Counted from the stretch's first letter, positions 18,543 through 25,877 are shown. The stretch: 64,000 nt of DNA from Pseudoalteromonas sp. FUC4 (GCF_008370255.1 NZ_SEUI01000001.1:1280885-1344884); one strand, 5' to 3'. The notes: generated by a model not told the origin, from the sequence alone. Translations and numbers: made by a program.

Positions 18543-19248
18543 CGTCCTCTACTTCGCTTTTTACTAGTAAACCCGCTTCTATTTGAATAATATGCTCACA
18601 TTTTTGTGCAAGCCCTTCATCGTGAGTCACCAAAATAAGCGTAGTGCCATGTTGCGTATTTAAATCAAATAATAAGGATTCAATCATTTTACCGTTTTTG
18701 CTGTCTAAGTTAGCCGAAGGCTCATCAGCAAACAGTATTTTAGGTGTACCAATAAATGCTCGCGCAATAGCAACACGTTGTTGCTCGCCACCAGATAGTT
18801 GCGACGGGTAATGATCAATTCGATGGCTCAAGCCTACTTTTTCAAGCAAAGCAATTGCTTGCTCTTTCGCATCTCTTTCGCCAGCAAGCTCTGCTGGCAG
18901 CATCACGTTTTCAAGTGCTGTTAAGCTTTGTACTAACATAAACGATTGAAACACAAATCCAATTTTAGCCGCGCGCAGTGCAGCACGCTCTTCTTCATCT
19001 AAATTGTGTAATGGCTCGCCATCTAAAAACACTTCTCCGCTAGTGGCAGTATCCAGCCCTGCTAATAAACTGAGTAACGTAGATTTACCAGAGCCCGACG
19101 TGCCAACTATAGCAACAGACTCACCATGCTTGACATTAAAGCTGATGTCACTGAGGATGGGCAGCTCTCCTTCAAAGGTAGAGACTACTTTAGACAAACC
19201 ATTAACCTGAATTATATTTAATTGAGAAAGCGCTGACATATGACTCAT
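18526..19248 (-). CDS. ybbA: ABC transporter ATP-binding protein YbbA
   Basis: LolD/MacB-type ATPase of 240 residues with Walker A GTSGSGKSTLLSLLAG, the Q loop FQSFM, the signature LSGGEQQRVAIARAF, Walker B ILFADEPSANLD and switch His in LVTHDEG. It energizes YbbP. The ATG at 19248 has AGGA four bases upstream and makes the gene overlap divergent tesA by nine bases; the ATG at 19239 abuts the tesA start exactly (CATATG). Confidence 0.95.
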   Translation of the reverse strand: MSHMSALSQLNIIQVNGLSKVVSTFEGELPILSDISFNVKHGESVAIVGTSGSGKSTLLSLLAGLDTATSGEVFLDGEPLHNLDEEERAALRAAKIGFVFQSFMLVQSLTALENVMLPAELAGERDAKEQAIALLEKVGLSHRIDHYPSQLSGGEQQRVAIARAFIGTPKILFADEPSANLDSKNGKMIESLLFDLNTQHGTTLILVTHDEGLAQKCEHIIQIEAGLLVKSEVEDVADVG

Positions 19249-19863
19249 TCAATCCTTCGTTTAGTATTCATTTTATTTTTAGTTATCAAACCGCTGAGCG
19301 CAGCAGCCGACAACACGATTTTAATACTCGGTGACAGTTTAAGCGCAGCCTACGGACTTCAACAAGAAGAAGGCTGGGTAAAATTGTTACAAGATAAATA
19401 CGATGACGAACAAGCCGACATTGAACTTATCAACGCCAGTATTAGTGGCGAAACATCTGGTGGAGCCCTACGCCGTTTAGATGCATTGCTTGAGCAATAC
19501 GAACCCACTCATGTACTTATTGAGCTAGGTGCTAATGACGGTTTACGTGGTTTCCCAGTTAAAAAAATGCAAACTAACTTAACGTCTCTTATTCAAAAAA
19601 GCCAAGCAGCTAATGCGATGACCGCCTTAATGGAGATTTACATTCCCCCTAATTACGGTCCGCGTTACAGCAAAATGTTTACAGACACTTTCTCGCGCGT
19701 TAGCGAAGAAACAAATGCGCATTTAATGAACTTTTTTATGCTCGATGTTGCTGGTCAACCTGAGCTAATGCAAAACGATAGTTTACACCCTAACAAAAAA
19801 GCCCAACCATTAATACGAGATGAGATGTATGACTCGATCAAAAAGTGGTTAAATAAAGACTAG
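19240..19863 (+). CDS. tesA: Arylesterase/thioesterase I/lysophospholipase L1 TesA
   Basis: Periplasmic SGNH hydrolase that cleaves acyl-CoA thioesters, lysophospholipids and aryl esters. The 207-residue sequence has a signal peptide (residues 1-23, ending LSAAAD) and the family blocks: I with the nucleophile in LILGDSLSAAYGL, II in ASISGETSGG, III in ELGANDGLRG and V with the catalytic Asp/His in DSLHPNKKAQ. It is divergent from ybbA and overlaps it, so each gene's promoter must lie in the other's coding region. Confidence 0.96.
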   Translation: MTHSILRLVFILFLVIKPLSAAADNTILILGDSLSAAYGLQQEEGWVKLLQDKYDDEQADIELINASISGETSGGALRRLDALLEQYEPTHVLIELGANDGLRGFPVKKMQTNLTSLIQKSQAANAMTALMEIYIPPNYGPRYSKMFTDTFSRVSEETNAHLMNFFMLDVAGQPELMQNDSLHPNKKAQPLIRDEMYDSIKKWLNKD

Positions 19864-19876
19864 CCAATTAATACAC

Positions 19877-19905
19877 CGCAAGAGTGCCTTTTTAGGTCTC
19901 TTGCG
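19877..19905 (+). terminator. Hairpin downstream of tesA
   Basis: Stem CGCAAGAG/CTCTTGCG extended by an imperfect GCCT/AGGT, without a clear T tail; 14 bases after the tesA stop and before tRNA-Pro. Confidence 0.5.
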
Positions 19906-19974
19906 TAATAAACACCCAAACAAACAATCGCTTATTGATTTTTAAAAAAATACACGTACTATTGCATAAAACGT

Positions 19975-20051
19975 CGGTATGTGGCGCAGCTTGGTAGCGC
20001 ACTGTCATGGGGTGGCAGGGGTCGAGAGTTCGAATCTCTCCATACCGACCA
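19975..20051 (+). tRNA. tRNA-Pro(GGG)
   Basis: 77-base tRNA with encoded CCA and anticodon loop TGGGGTG (anticodon GGG); acceptor stem CGGTATG/CATACCG, T arm GAGAGTTCGAATCTCTC. Its 3' 45 bases are the left attachment site of the integrated element; the gene stays complete because the element carries the same 45 bases. Confidence 0.96.
20007..20051 (+). repeat. attL, 45-bp core within tRNA-Pro
   Basis: From the anticodon loop through CCA of tRNA-Pro; identical to 29821-29865. The flanking bases differ on both sides, so the repeat is exactly 45 bp. Confidence 0.95.
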
Positions 20052-20127
20052 TTTAATTCATTTAAATATTAAGTACTTATAATTTAAATAAAATACACAT
20101 TGCTACACGCACAATAAATATTATTAA

Positions 20128-20166
20128 TACATGTAGCATATATGTAGCTTCACTACTTACAGCTAA
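20128..20166 (+). repeat. Left arm-type integrase sites
   Basis: A 21-base block at 20128-20148, with ATGTAGC twice, matches 20 of 21 bases of 29656-29676 in the same orientation; ACTTACAGCTAA (20155-20166) matches ACTTAGAGCTAA near the right end. ATGTAGT occurs again at about 20180. Repeats at both ends of a tyrosine-integrase element are what arm-binding sites look like. Confidence 0.65.
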
Positions 20167-20259
20167 TTCAGCTCTCTCATATGTAGTTATTAGATAAATA
20201 ACTCTAATATGTAACATCATGCCCTATCTTATTTTCTAATACCCTGATGTGCAGCATAA

Positions 20260-21324
20260 TTAACATATTTCTAGTAGATGTTTATATTTAGCAACAGCTT
20301 GTCGAGTCATTCCTATTTCGTTGGCTATAAGCACCTGTGAAGGCTTTTTCCCTTCACTTTGTATCTTCGTTATTGCTTTAGTAATTTTTTCCTCTGTGTT
20401 TGTTCTACGTGCTTTGTGTGTAAACTTAGCCCCCTGCTGTTGAGCAAGTTTTGTAGTTACGATCTTAATTTGCAGTAAAAATAGTCCGGCTCTCCCACGG
20501 TTATTTGACGAGCTATATTTAAACCAAGTGAAATTAGCCACACTCTTAACAATCCCTTTCAATTCGGAGTGGTTTAATGGGTGGATTTTAGGAAGGTCTG
20601 ACGAACTGAACTCATTACACGACTGAGCAATATTAAATAAATGACTTTCCCATTGCTCATATGTCCAATTTTCTTTCGCATAATTAATGCGTTCATATGC
20701 TATGAATCTGAGTTCATGAAATACCATACAGTTTCGCGACTCAGCAACTAAAGACCAATCAAAGTCATATCGGCGTTTTTTTGTCACCTTTGTTAAATAA
20801 TTATTTAATTCATTTAGACTGTATTCATGTGCATGAAGGAAAGATGTATTCCAACTCGAATTTAAAGGATTTTTACTCAAAGGGCCGTAATAGTCTGCAT
20901 CAGCGCCTAATAGCAATGTCATCCCCTTTTTTACATCATCTAAAAACCTGACTGGTTTTTCACGCGATGCATTTGATGAAGGTACAAATTGAACTGCGTA
21001 AAATAGATGCGCGCCACCAACTACTTTAGAGCTATCAGCTCGGTCTAAACCACTTACAATTATATTCGGTGGCGGTAATAACTTATCTTCCCAGCTGAAA
21101 GTGTTTTCATCATCAATGTCAAAAACCAACCAAAACACGATGTTTTTAGGGTTTATTTGAATATATTTATGAGTTTTTAACGCTAACTCACCATACCGAT
21201 AACGTGCTTCATGTTTTATATCTGCACTAAGTGTTCTAGGTGGTGTGGTTTGAAATAATCTTTGTGTTAAAAGCAACTGAGCACACTTATTCTCAACCAC
21301 TAATGGCTGTAATGCTGAATTCAT
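20260..21324 (-). CDS. Plasmid-type replication initiation protein (Rep, ColE2-like with PriCT)
   Basis: About 354 residues. The N-terminal half resembles the replicase family of ColE2-type plasmids and phage satellites (RYRYGELALKTHKYIQINPKNIVFWLVFDID, NIIVSGLDRA, HLFYAVQF), which primes and starts replication at a nearby origin. A primase C-terminal-like segment follows (LNHSELKGIVKSVANFTWFKY), then a basic linker and a C-terminal helix-turn-helix (SQVLIANEIGMTRQAVAKYKHLL) for origin binding. The ATG at 21324 (MNSALQPLV) is preferred to an upstream one. This gene suggests that the excised element can replicate. The origin is probably within or beside the gene but was not identified. Confidence 0.8.
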   Translation of the reverse strand: MNSALQPLVVENKCAQLLLTQRLFQTTPPRTLSADIKHEARYRYGELALKTHKYIQINPKNIVFWLVFDIDDENTFSWEDKLLPPPNIIVSGLDRADSSKVVGGAHLFYAVQFVPSSNASREKPVRFLDDVKKGMTLLLGADADYYGPLSKNPLNSSWNTSFLHAHEYSLNELNNYLTKVTKKRRYDFDWSLVAESRNCMVFHELRFIAYERINYAKENWTYEQWESHLFNIAQSCNEFSSSDLPKIHPLNHSELKGIVKSVANFTWFKYSSSNNRGRAGLFLLQIKIVTTKLAQQQGAKFTHKARRTNTEEKITKAITKIQSEGKKPSQVLIANEIGMTRQAVAKYKHLLEIC

Positions 21325-21401
21325 AATAAAAATACCTATGTCAAAAGTAATCAACATGGCAGGCAAGAAGTGTAATTTTTTATGCCTGCCATATTAGCAA
21401 G

Positions 21402-21620
21402 CTATGTGCGGTCACCATACTTTCGAAGCCAAGTATCTAAAGTCGACTTTTCAAATAATAGTTTGTTACCTAACTTAATACTTTCAGGCGAAAGTTTTTT
21501 AGCCAACTGCTGATCCCCCGCTTTTAAAGCGGCTTTACTTTTATTACGAATATTATAAATATGTTGAGTAGAACAGCTTAAATAAGCAGCTGCTTGTTGA
21601 GCGGTAATATATCCAGGCAT
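21402..21620 (-). CDS. Excisionase/AlpA-like HTH DNA-binding protein
   Basis: A 72-residue MerR-type winged-helix protein (MPGYITAQQAAAYLSCSTQHIYNIRNKSK...KLLFEKSTLDTWLRKYG). The pattern 'helix-turn-helix, then basic loop, then strand leading to W' is that of the HTH_17/excisionase family, whose members act as recombination directionality factors or as activators of integrase genes. The ATG at 21620 has GGAG seven bases upstream; the longer frame to 21686 lacks a ribosome site. It lies just upstream of rep. Its promoter region holds a CATACAC/GTGTATG palindrome and one copy of the three-copy element repeat. Confidence 0.75.
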   Translation of the reverse strand: MPGYITAQQAAAYLSCSTQHIYNIRNKSKAALKAGDQQLAKKLSPESIKLGNKLLFEKSTLDTWLRKYGDRT

Positions 21621-21679
21621 AACAATCTCCAATACGTTAAAGAAGCGAAGAAATGCGCCACATAGATATGGCTTAATTG

Positions 21680-21697
21680 CATACACATACGTGTATG
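21680..21697. promoter_or_regulatory. Palindromic operator candidate upstream of the excisionase-like gene
   Basis: Perfect seven-base arms CATACAC and GTGTATG with a four-base centre, 60 bases before the chosen start. Confidence 0.45.
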
Positions 21698-21743
21698 TAC
21701 CTCGTTACGTATTGAAGGCAGCCCGTAAGCGCCTGTTTTTTCA
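21697..21743 (-). repeat. Element repeat, copy 1
   Basis: On the minus strand it reads GAAAAAACAGGCGCT, five variable bases, GCTGCCTTCAA, then TACGTAACGAGGTACATAC. The same blocks occur at 25408-25460 on the plus strand with very few differences, and more loosely at 25488-25536. It is upstream of the excisionase-like gene. Confidence 0.75.
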
Positions 21744-21907
21744 CTGTGAAAGTGATAGGTAGAATGTTCTGAACTTAATTAAATAGTGAAATTTCTTCGC
21801 GTTATAAATAAGCATATAAAATATGCTTATTTATAAATTTAAATCACTTAAGAGTATAAATCAAGGAGTTTAGTCTCTAACGGGTATTGGGCTTTATAAC
21901 ACTCTAT

Positions 21908-22387
21908 TTATAACCACCGTTTTTGAATGTAGCCCAAGTTTCCAAATTTAGGCTTATATTCACTGTAGTAGTTTTCACGAAATACTTTATCCGCGTCTTC
22001 CCTATCTATTAAACCGTTTTCAAGTAAATACATTAAAGCAATAGATGGGCTTCGAGATTCACCTAAGCTGCAATAGATAAATACTTTTTCTTCATTGTCT
22101 AAAGCTCTTTTTATAAAGCCTAACGCAGGATCGATCATTTCATTACTTACATATGCAGGGTTATCACCATCAATCATATTTAAATAAATCGCTTCCTCCG
22201 TTTCTTTGAATAAGTAGTAAGGGTTATCTTTGTTGCATCCCCTGCCACTCCAACCAACAACAGATTGGTGGGTTACATAGCCATTTGCTCTGTTTAAAGC
22301 ACAAACAATTTTCATACCCTTTGATTTAGCAAGCTCATATTCTTCTTTAGTACCTACATAAATATCAAAATCGCCAATTTTTTTCAT
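21908..22387 (-). CDS. Dual-specificity/tyrosine phosphatase-like protein
   Basis: A 159-residue cysteine-based phosphatase. The P-loop is complete: CSLGESRS, with nucleophile Cys106 and Arg112 in the C-x5-R-S pattern, preceded by a hydrophobic strand (KVFIY) and followed by helix PSIALMYLL. A candidate general acid is Asp74 in NMIDGDNPAY. This resembles small dual-specificity phosphatases found in phages and islands. The substrate is unknown; a role in modifying host proteins or nucleotides is speculation. It lies downstream of the 22419-22787 gene on the same strand with a 31-base gap. Confidence 0.75.
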   Translation of the reverse strand: MKKIGDFDIYVGTKEEYELAKSKGMKIVCALNRANGYVTHQSVVGWSGRGCNKDNPYYLFKETEEAIYLNMIDGDNPAYVSNEMIDPALGFIKRALDNEEKVFIYCSLGESRSPSIALMYLLENGLIDREDADKVFRENYYSEYKPKFGNLGYIQKRWL

Positions 22388-22418
22388 AATAAATCCCTTT
22401 AAATTTTGTTTGTGCCGT

Positions 22419-22787
22419 TTAATGAATTACTGAACGATGGGTTTTCAAATTATCACTACAATCATCACAAAGCATAAGCATCCACTTAAACACTGATTGA
22501 ACATGTGCCTCAGGATAGTAATTATCGCGTCTTTTCACTTTTTCTGATCGATTATAAAACGATGAAAAAGACTCTAGCTGTATATCCCAAACCTCTGATT
22601 GCTCGTTACTATAATCGTAAAACATGAAGTCTAAGGTAAGTAACTCACTAAGCACTTGTGCTTCATTAAGCTTACTTAAGTTATCCCTGATTGATAATAA
22701 CTTATCACGGCTATTATCTTGGCCTTGCAGTTTAATATATAAAAAATCAATCGCGGGTAAAAATGCATAAACATTAAAATTAATCAT
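22419..22787 (-). CDS. Hypothetical protein of the integrated element
   Basis: I do not recognise this 122-residue protein. It starts MINFNVYAFLPAIDFLYIKLQ and ends with DNYYPEAHVQSVFKWMLMLCDDCSDN; it is predicted mostly helical and soluble, with a CDDC motif near the end. The start codon is only seven bases from the stem of an intrinsic terminator, overlapping its T tail, and has no evident ribosome-binding site, so its expression may depend on readthrough or on a leaderless message. It is followed by the phosphatase gene. Confidence 0.55.
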   Translation of the reverse strand: MINFNVYAFLPAIDFLYIKLQGQDNSRDKLLSIRDNLSKLNEAQVLSELLTLDFMFYDYSNEQSEVWDIQLESFSSFYNRSEKVKRRDNYYPEAHVQSVFKWMLMLCDDCSDNLKTHRSVIH

Positions 22788-22817
22788 AAAAAACTACGCA
22801 GCTTTTCAACTGCGTAG
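22788..22817 (-). terminator. Intrinsic terminator immediately before the 22787 start
   Basis: Eight-base stem CTACGCAG/CTGCGTAG, loop of eight, followed on the minus strand by six T that run into the ATG of the next gene. It ends the 22876-23076 transcript. Confidence 0.75.
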
Positions 22818-22875
22818 CCTGTATTTTGTGTAAAAACCCACCTAACAATTGCACCTAACAGAGCAGCTGTCAAAA

Positions 22876-23076
22876 CTATTTGTAGAACTCACCACGGCTA
22901 TGGGCGTCTCGCGCTTCTTGCTCTGTGTAGCTATCGCCATAATGATCGACATTTCCAGTTCCATCATTGTATTCATCAATGAACTTATCCTGCTCAGACT
23001 TATCATCAACATCCAGCAAAATATCAACCGTCACGGCTCCTATAAACTTAACTGCTTTCCACAACATTTGCTTCAC
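22876..23076 (-). CDS. Small acidic hypothetical protein
   Basis: 66 residues (or 63 from the ATG at 23067). A short hydrophobic N terminus (MLWKAVKFIGAVTVDILLDV) is followed by a hydrophilic acidic part (DDKSEQDKFIDEYNDGTGNVDHYGDSY). It is divergent from the XRE repressor, with two matching operators between them, and is followed by a terminator: the layout of a repressor-controlled early gene. No family recognised. Overlapping frames at 22842-23027 and 22849-23109 are less likely because they lack this context. Confidence 0.5.
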   Translation of the reverse strand: MKQMLWKAVKFIGAVTVDILLDVDDKSEQDKFIDEYNDGTGNVDHYGDSYTEQEARDAHSRGEFYK

Positions 23077-23086
23077 CCGCCTACAT

Positions 23087-23135
23087 CTAAGTATTCCTTA
23101 GTATCGTGAACATATTAAAGCTAAGAAACTCTTAG
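23087..23135. promoter_or_regulatory. Two 15-bp operators for the XRE repressor
   Basis: CTAAGTATTCCTTAG at 23087-23101 and CTAAGAAACTCTTAG at 23121-23135 share the form CTAAG-N5-CTTAG. Their starts are 34 bp apart, about three helical turns, within the divergent promoter region of the 23076 and 23160 genes. Confidence 0.65.
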
Positions 23136-23159
23136 TTTTCAAGTTAAGAATTAAATATA

Positions 23160-23420
23160 ATGAAAACGAATGATGGTTCACCGTTTCCAAAACGGCTAAA
23201 AGAGGCAAGACTAGCAAAAGGACTTTCGCAAAAAAAACTAGGAATACTGGCGGGAATGGATCAGTTTGCGGCTTCGCCTAGAATGAATCAGTATGAAAAA
23301 GGCGTTCATTCACCCGACTTTCAAACAGTGCGAGCACTAGCTAAAGTATTAGAAGTGCCAACAGCATTTTTTTATTGTGAGGAAGAAGATATAGCTAATG
23401 CTATACTGAATTATAAATAA
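23160..23420 (+). CDS. XRE-family HTH transcriptional regulator
   Basis: An 86-residue Cro/cI-type helix-turn-helix protein (RLKEARLAKGLSQKKLGILAGMDQFAASPRMNQYEKG, then HSPDFQTVRALAKVLEVPTAFFY) with a short C-terminal extension. It probably represses the divergent small gene and itself through the two CTAAG-N5-CTTAG operators. It lies 98 bases upstream of the coiled-coil membrane protein gene and may control that too. Confidence 0.88.
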   Translation: MKTNDGSPFPKRLKEARLAKGLSQKKLGILAGMDQFAASPRMNQYEKGVHSPDFQTVRALAKVLEVPTAFFYCEEEDIANAILNYK

Positions 23421-23518
23421 AAAGCTCATTAAATTAGTAAGGTATAGACATTTACCTTGCTGTTAATACTTGCTTACAATAATGTATAAGCCATTAAAAA
23501 TAAAAAGAAGTGACAGGT

Positions 23519-25006
23519 ATGTTTACTAGTAAATTTGAAGATTTATTGAATAAAGAGAAATCTTACTTATGGTCAAAGACTGCTGAAATTGAAGAGAATT
23601 TAAGGAAACTAGAATCAAGTCTCCGCGAGGATTTTATAAAATCCGGTACCGAGCTGCAAAAAGATGCTAACTATTCTTCTCGAAAAGTGACCGAATATAA
23701 AAATAAATCAAATAAATCAAAACAACTCGCTGAAGAAGCTGCTGAAGAAAGTATTAACTTACTTGATAAAATAAAAAAATATCACTCCGAATCTGAATCA
23801 AATAATAAACAAGCACAAGCTCTTCTTGAAGATGCTCGTGAAGCGGTTAATTATCTAGATGAGTTAAAGCAAAAAACTACAAGCATTCATGATCAGATAA
23901 CTGATCAATACGATACTTTATCTATACTTCCTGAGAAATTCTCTTCACTTGAAGAAGACCTTAATGAGCTAGAAGAAAATATAGGTACTGCTGAATCGAA
24001 TACCCAAAAAATAAAAAGCCTACTGACACAATCGATTAATCATAAAAACAAGTTAACAGAAATTTATGAAGACTTTTATGGCTATGAACAAGAAGACGAA
24101 GAAGGAGAGGTTCATAAAGAAGTTGGCAAATTAGACAAACTTGAGTCTGAACATTCTCAAATAAAATCTGAATTAGAAATAACTAAAGAGGATTTAACCG
24201 AGCTTTCTAAATCGGCCTATCAGCGGCTAGATCAACAGATCGATAATAATAAAGCTGATATTGACACTTTTATTTCTGAAAAGGAGGAAACCATAAGAGG
24301 AATTGAAGAAAAAATCAAATCTTTGCTTCCTAATGCACTTACCGCAGGTCTAAGTCATGCTTATGAAGCAAAAAAGCTTGATGAAGTTAAAAACCATGAG
24401 CAGCTAAATAAGTATTTCTACTACAGCATCATTGCTATGGTCATTGTTTCCCTAGTACCTGTTATGCTCTCTGGAGTATTACTGTGGCAAGGTAAAGAGC
24501 TAACTGAAGTTATTCTAGATTCTCCAAAAATGTTTATGAGTGTATTGCCTATATATTTACCTTTCCTTTGGCTAGCATTTTCAAATAATAAAAAAGTTAA
24601 CCTATCTAAGCGTTTAATTGAAGAATACACCCACAAAGAAGTTCTTAGTAAAACATATGAAGGCCTTTCGACACAAATCCAGGGCGTCAAAGATCAAGAA
24701 GCTTCTTCTGAGTTAAAAACAAAACTTCTATTTAATATATTGGAAATTAATGCTGAAAACCCAGGTAAATTGATTTCCAACTACGATAAGAGTGATCATC
24801 CTCTCATGGAAGCATTAGATAGAAGCTCTAAATTAACAGATTCGATTGAACGTTTAGCCAAAATACCAGGATTTAGCCGATTAGCATCCAAGCTTAGTGA
24901 AGGTTCACAAAAAATAATTAAGGAACAAGAAATTAGAGTAAATCAAGGATTAGAAGTCTCTGAGTCTTTGAAAGAAGATAAAGCTTCACCTAATCAAACA
25001 AATTAG
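23519..25006 (+). CDS. Large coiled-coil membrane protein, unknown function
   Basis: About 495 residues. Residues 1-290 are almost entirely charged coiled coil (KEKSYLWSKTAEIEENLRKLESSL..., LNELEENIGTAESNTQKI), interrupted near 190-200 by FYGYEQEDEEGE. Two membrane helices follow (about residues 300-323 and 339-355) with a very short outside loop, then LSKRLIEEYTHKEVLSKTYEGL and a C-terminal helical cytoplasmic tail of about 130 residues. I do not recognise a named family. A long cytoplasmic coil anchored by a hairpin of two helices suggests a sensor or membrane-disrupting effector. Its position as cargo next to an XRE repressor makes phage defence or superinfection exclusion a reasonable hypothesis. 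The ATG at 23519 is preferred over GTG at 23510. Confidence 0.7.
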   Translation: MFTSKFEDLLNKEKSYLWSKTAEIEENLRKLESSLREDFIKSGTELQKDANYSSRKVTEYKNKSNKSKQLAEEAAEESINLLDKIKKYHSESESNNKQAQALLEDAREAVNYLDELKQKTTSIHDQITDQYDTLSILPEKFSSLEEDLNELEENIGTAESNTQKIKSLLTQSINHKNKLTEIYEDFYGYEQEDEEGEVHKEVGKLDKLESEHSQIKSELEITKEDLTELSKSAYQRLDQQIDNNKADIDTFISEKEETIRGIEEKIKSLLPNALTAGLSHAYEAKKLDEVKNHEQLNKYFYYSIIAMVIVSLVPVMLSGVLLWQGKELTEVILDSPKMFMSVLPIYLPFLWLAFSNNKKVNLSKRLIEEYTHKEVLSKTYEGLSTQIQGVKDQEASSELKTKLLFNILEINAENPGKLISNYDKSDHPLMEALDRSSKLTDSIERLAKIPGFSRLASKLSEGSQKIIKEQEIRVNQGLEVSESLKEDKASPNQTN

Positions 25007-25215
25007 CCATAGAAATATTGATAGTAAAAGTATTACTGAAACTATTTAAATATAAGTGTATTGGTTTGCTTTTTGGTAAAATATAGTCAAAAAGCAACCA
25101 AGCTTAATATATTTCTACCGCTTACAAATAAGCGACAACCAACGAAACTTCATCGGATATCATAAGGGTTTTCTAATACCTTACTTCTACAAATGAGCTA
25201 ATACCAATTTTAATA

Positions 25216-25314
25216 GAGGCATCATGAGCAATAGCCTCTCTTTAAACATTGGGGCTTCGCCCCTGTCCCCCGCTATGTCGAAGCCGAAAATCGGCTTACA
25301 CATAGCGGGGGACA
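25216..25314. repeat. Three tandem hairpins, the last 51 bases long
   Basis: GAGGC/GCCTC (25216-25238); GGGGC-TTC-GCCCC (25251-25263); and a 15-base perfect stem TGTCCCCCGCTATGT/ACATAGCGGGGGACA (25264-25278 and 25300-25314) enclosing a 2x2 internal loop and a second stem AAGCCG/CGGCTT with loop AAAAT. There is no T tail after the last stem. Confidence 0.8.
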
Positions 25315-25407
25315 ACACATTCACACTCTTATACGCAGGTTTTATTTGCAGATTGAAAAATATTTCTAAAGTGGTAATCTTATTGTTACTTAAGCTCTAA
25401 CGAGCCA

Positions 25408-25460
25408 GAAAAAAACAGGCGCTATTCTGCTGCCTTCAACACGTAGTAACGAGGTAAATA
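25408..25460 (+). repeat. Element repeat, copy 2
   Basis: Blocks GAAAAAAACAGGCGCT, five variable bases, GCTGCCTTCAA and CACGTAGTAACGAGGTAAAT. Inverted relative to copy 1 at 21697-21743. Confidence 0.75.
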
Positions 25461-25481
25461 CTATCTTTTAAAAGGTAGTAA
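25460..25481. promoter_or_regulatory. 22-base near-palindrome between element repeats 2 and 3
   Basis: TACTATCTTTT and AAAAGGTAGTA are complementary except for one position. It may be an operator. Confidence 0.4.
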
Positions 25482-25487
25482 CCAATC

Positions 25488-25536
25488 AAAAACGGCGCAC
25501 TCCAGCTGCTGACAACACGTAGAAATGAGGTTAATA
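25488..25536 (+). repeat. Element repeat, copy 3 (diverged)
   Basis: AAAAACGGCGC, GCTGCTGACAA and CACGTAGAAATGAGGTTAAT match copy 2 in the same order and spacing, 80 bases further on. Confidence 0.6.
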
Positions 25537-25655
25537 ATCAGGCGAGATCAGTCCGAGCCTTTCGCATATGCGAAAAACAGGGGCGAATAGGCTTAAGTGC
25601 CGCTGAGCTTTATTGCCAGTCAATCTTACAACCTTAATACGACTGGAGTCATACC

Positions 25656-25877
25656 ATGAAATTCGATGCCCTAATCGAAGTCCAAAAACTAAAATTTGAA
25701 AGTAAGTTAATCGCAGGAAGCCGTAAAAAAACATCTAAGCTTGATAAACATAAATTCGAGCTAATAGAAATTTACAAGCAAGGGTCAAACATTGTCGAGC
25801 TTCAGCGCTGGCTAAAGCGTAAAGGTATCAATGCTCATTGGTCAACAATTCAAAGATGGATTAAAAAACATGGCTAA
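25656..25877 (+). CDS. Small HTH-like protein coupled to the recombinase
   Basis: 73 residues, very basic. The C-terminal half (ELIEIYKQGSNIVELQRWLKRKGINAHWSTIQRWIKKHG) looks like a resolvase/transposase-type helix-turn-helix. Its stop lies inside the start of the recombinase gene (ATGGCTAA, eight-base overlap), so the two are made together. It could be the accessory DNA-binding or directionality factor of that recombinase. The functional link is an inference from coupling. Confidence 0.65.
   Translation: MKFDALIEVQKLKFESKLIAGSRKKTSKLDKHKFELIEIYKQGSNIVELQRWLKRKGINAHWSTIQRWIKKHG

Larger units (their letters stand above)
25007..25655. other. Non-coding control region of the second recombinase operon
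   Basis: A 650-base region with no protein gene but much structure: an imperfect inverted repeat TTGGTTTGCTTTTT/AAAAAGCAACCAA (25060-25103), three consecutive hairpins (25216-25314), two direct copies of the element repeat (25408-25460 and 25488-25536) and, between these, a near-palindrome centred at 25470. This is far denser than a simple promoter. Confidence 0.7.

Noticed and set aside
22842..23109. Two alternative frames overlapping the 66-residue gene
   Set aside because: They run across the gene and operators with no ribosome site; only the 22876-23076 frame fits the operator-terminator layout.
25264..25314. Hairpin considered as an integron attC site
   Set aside because: The stem is perfect with no extrahelical bases and lacks the RYYYAAC/GTTRRRY ends; no integron integrase signature is present in either recombinase.
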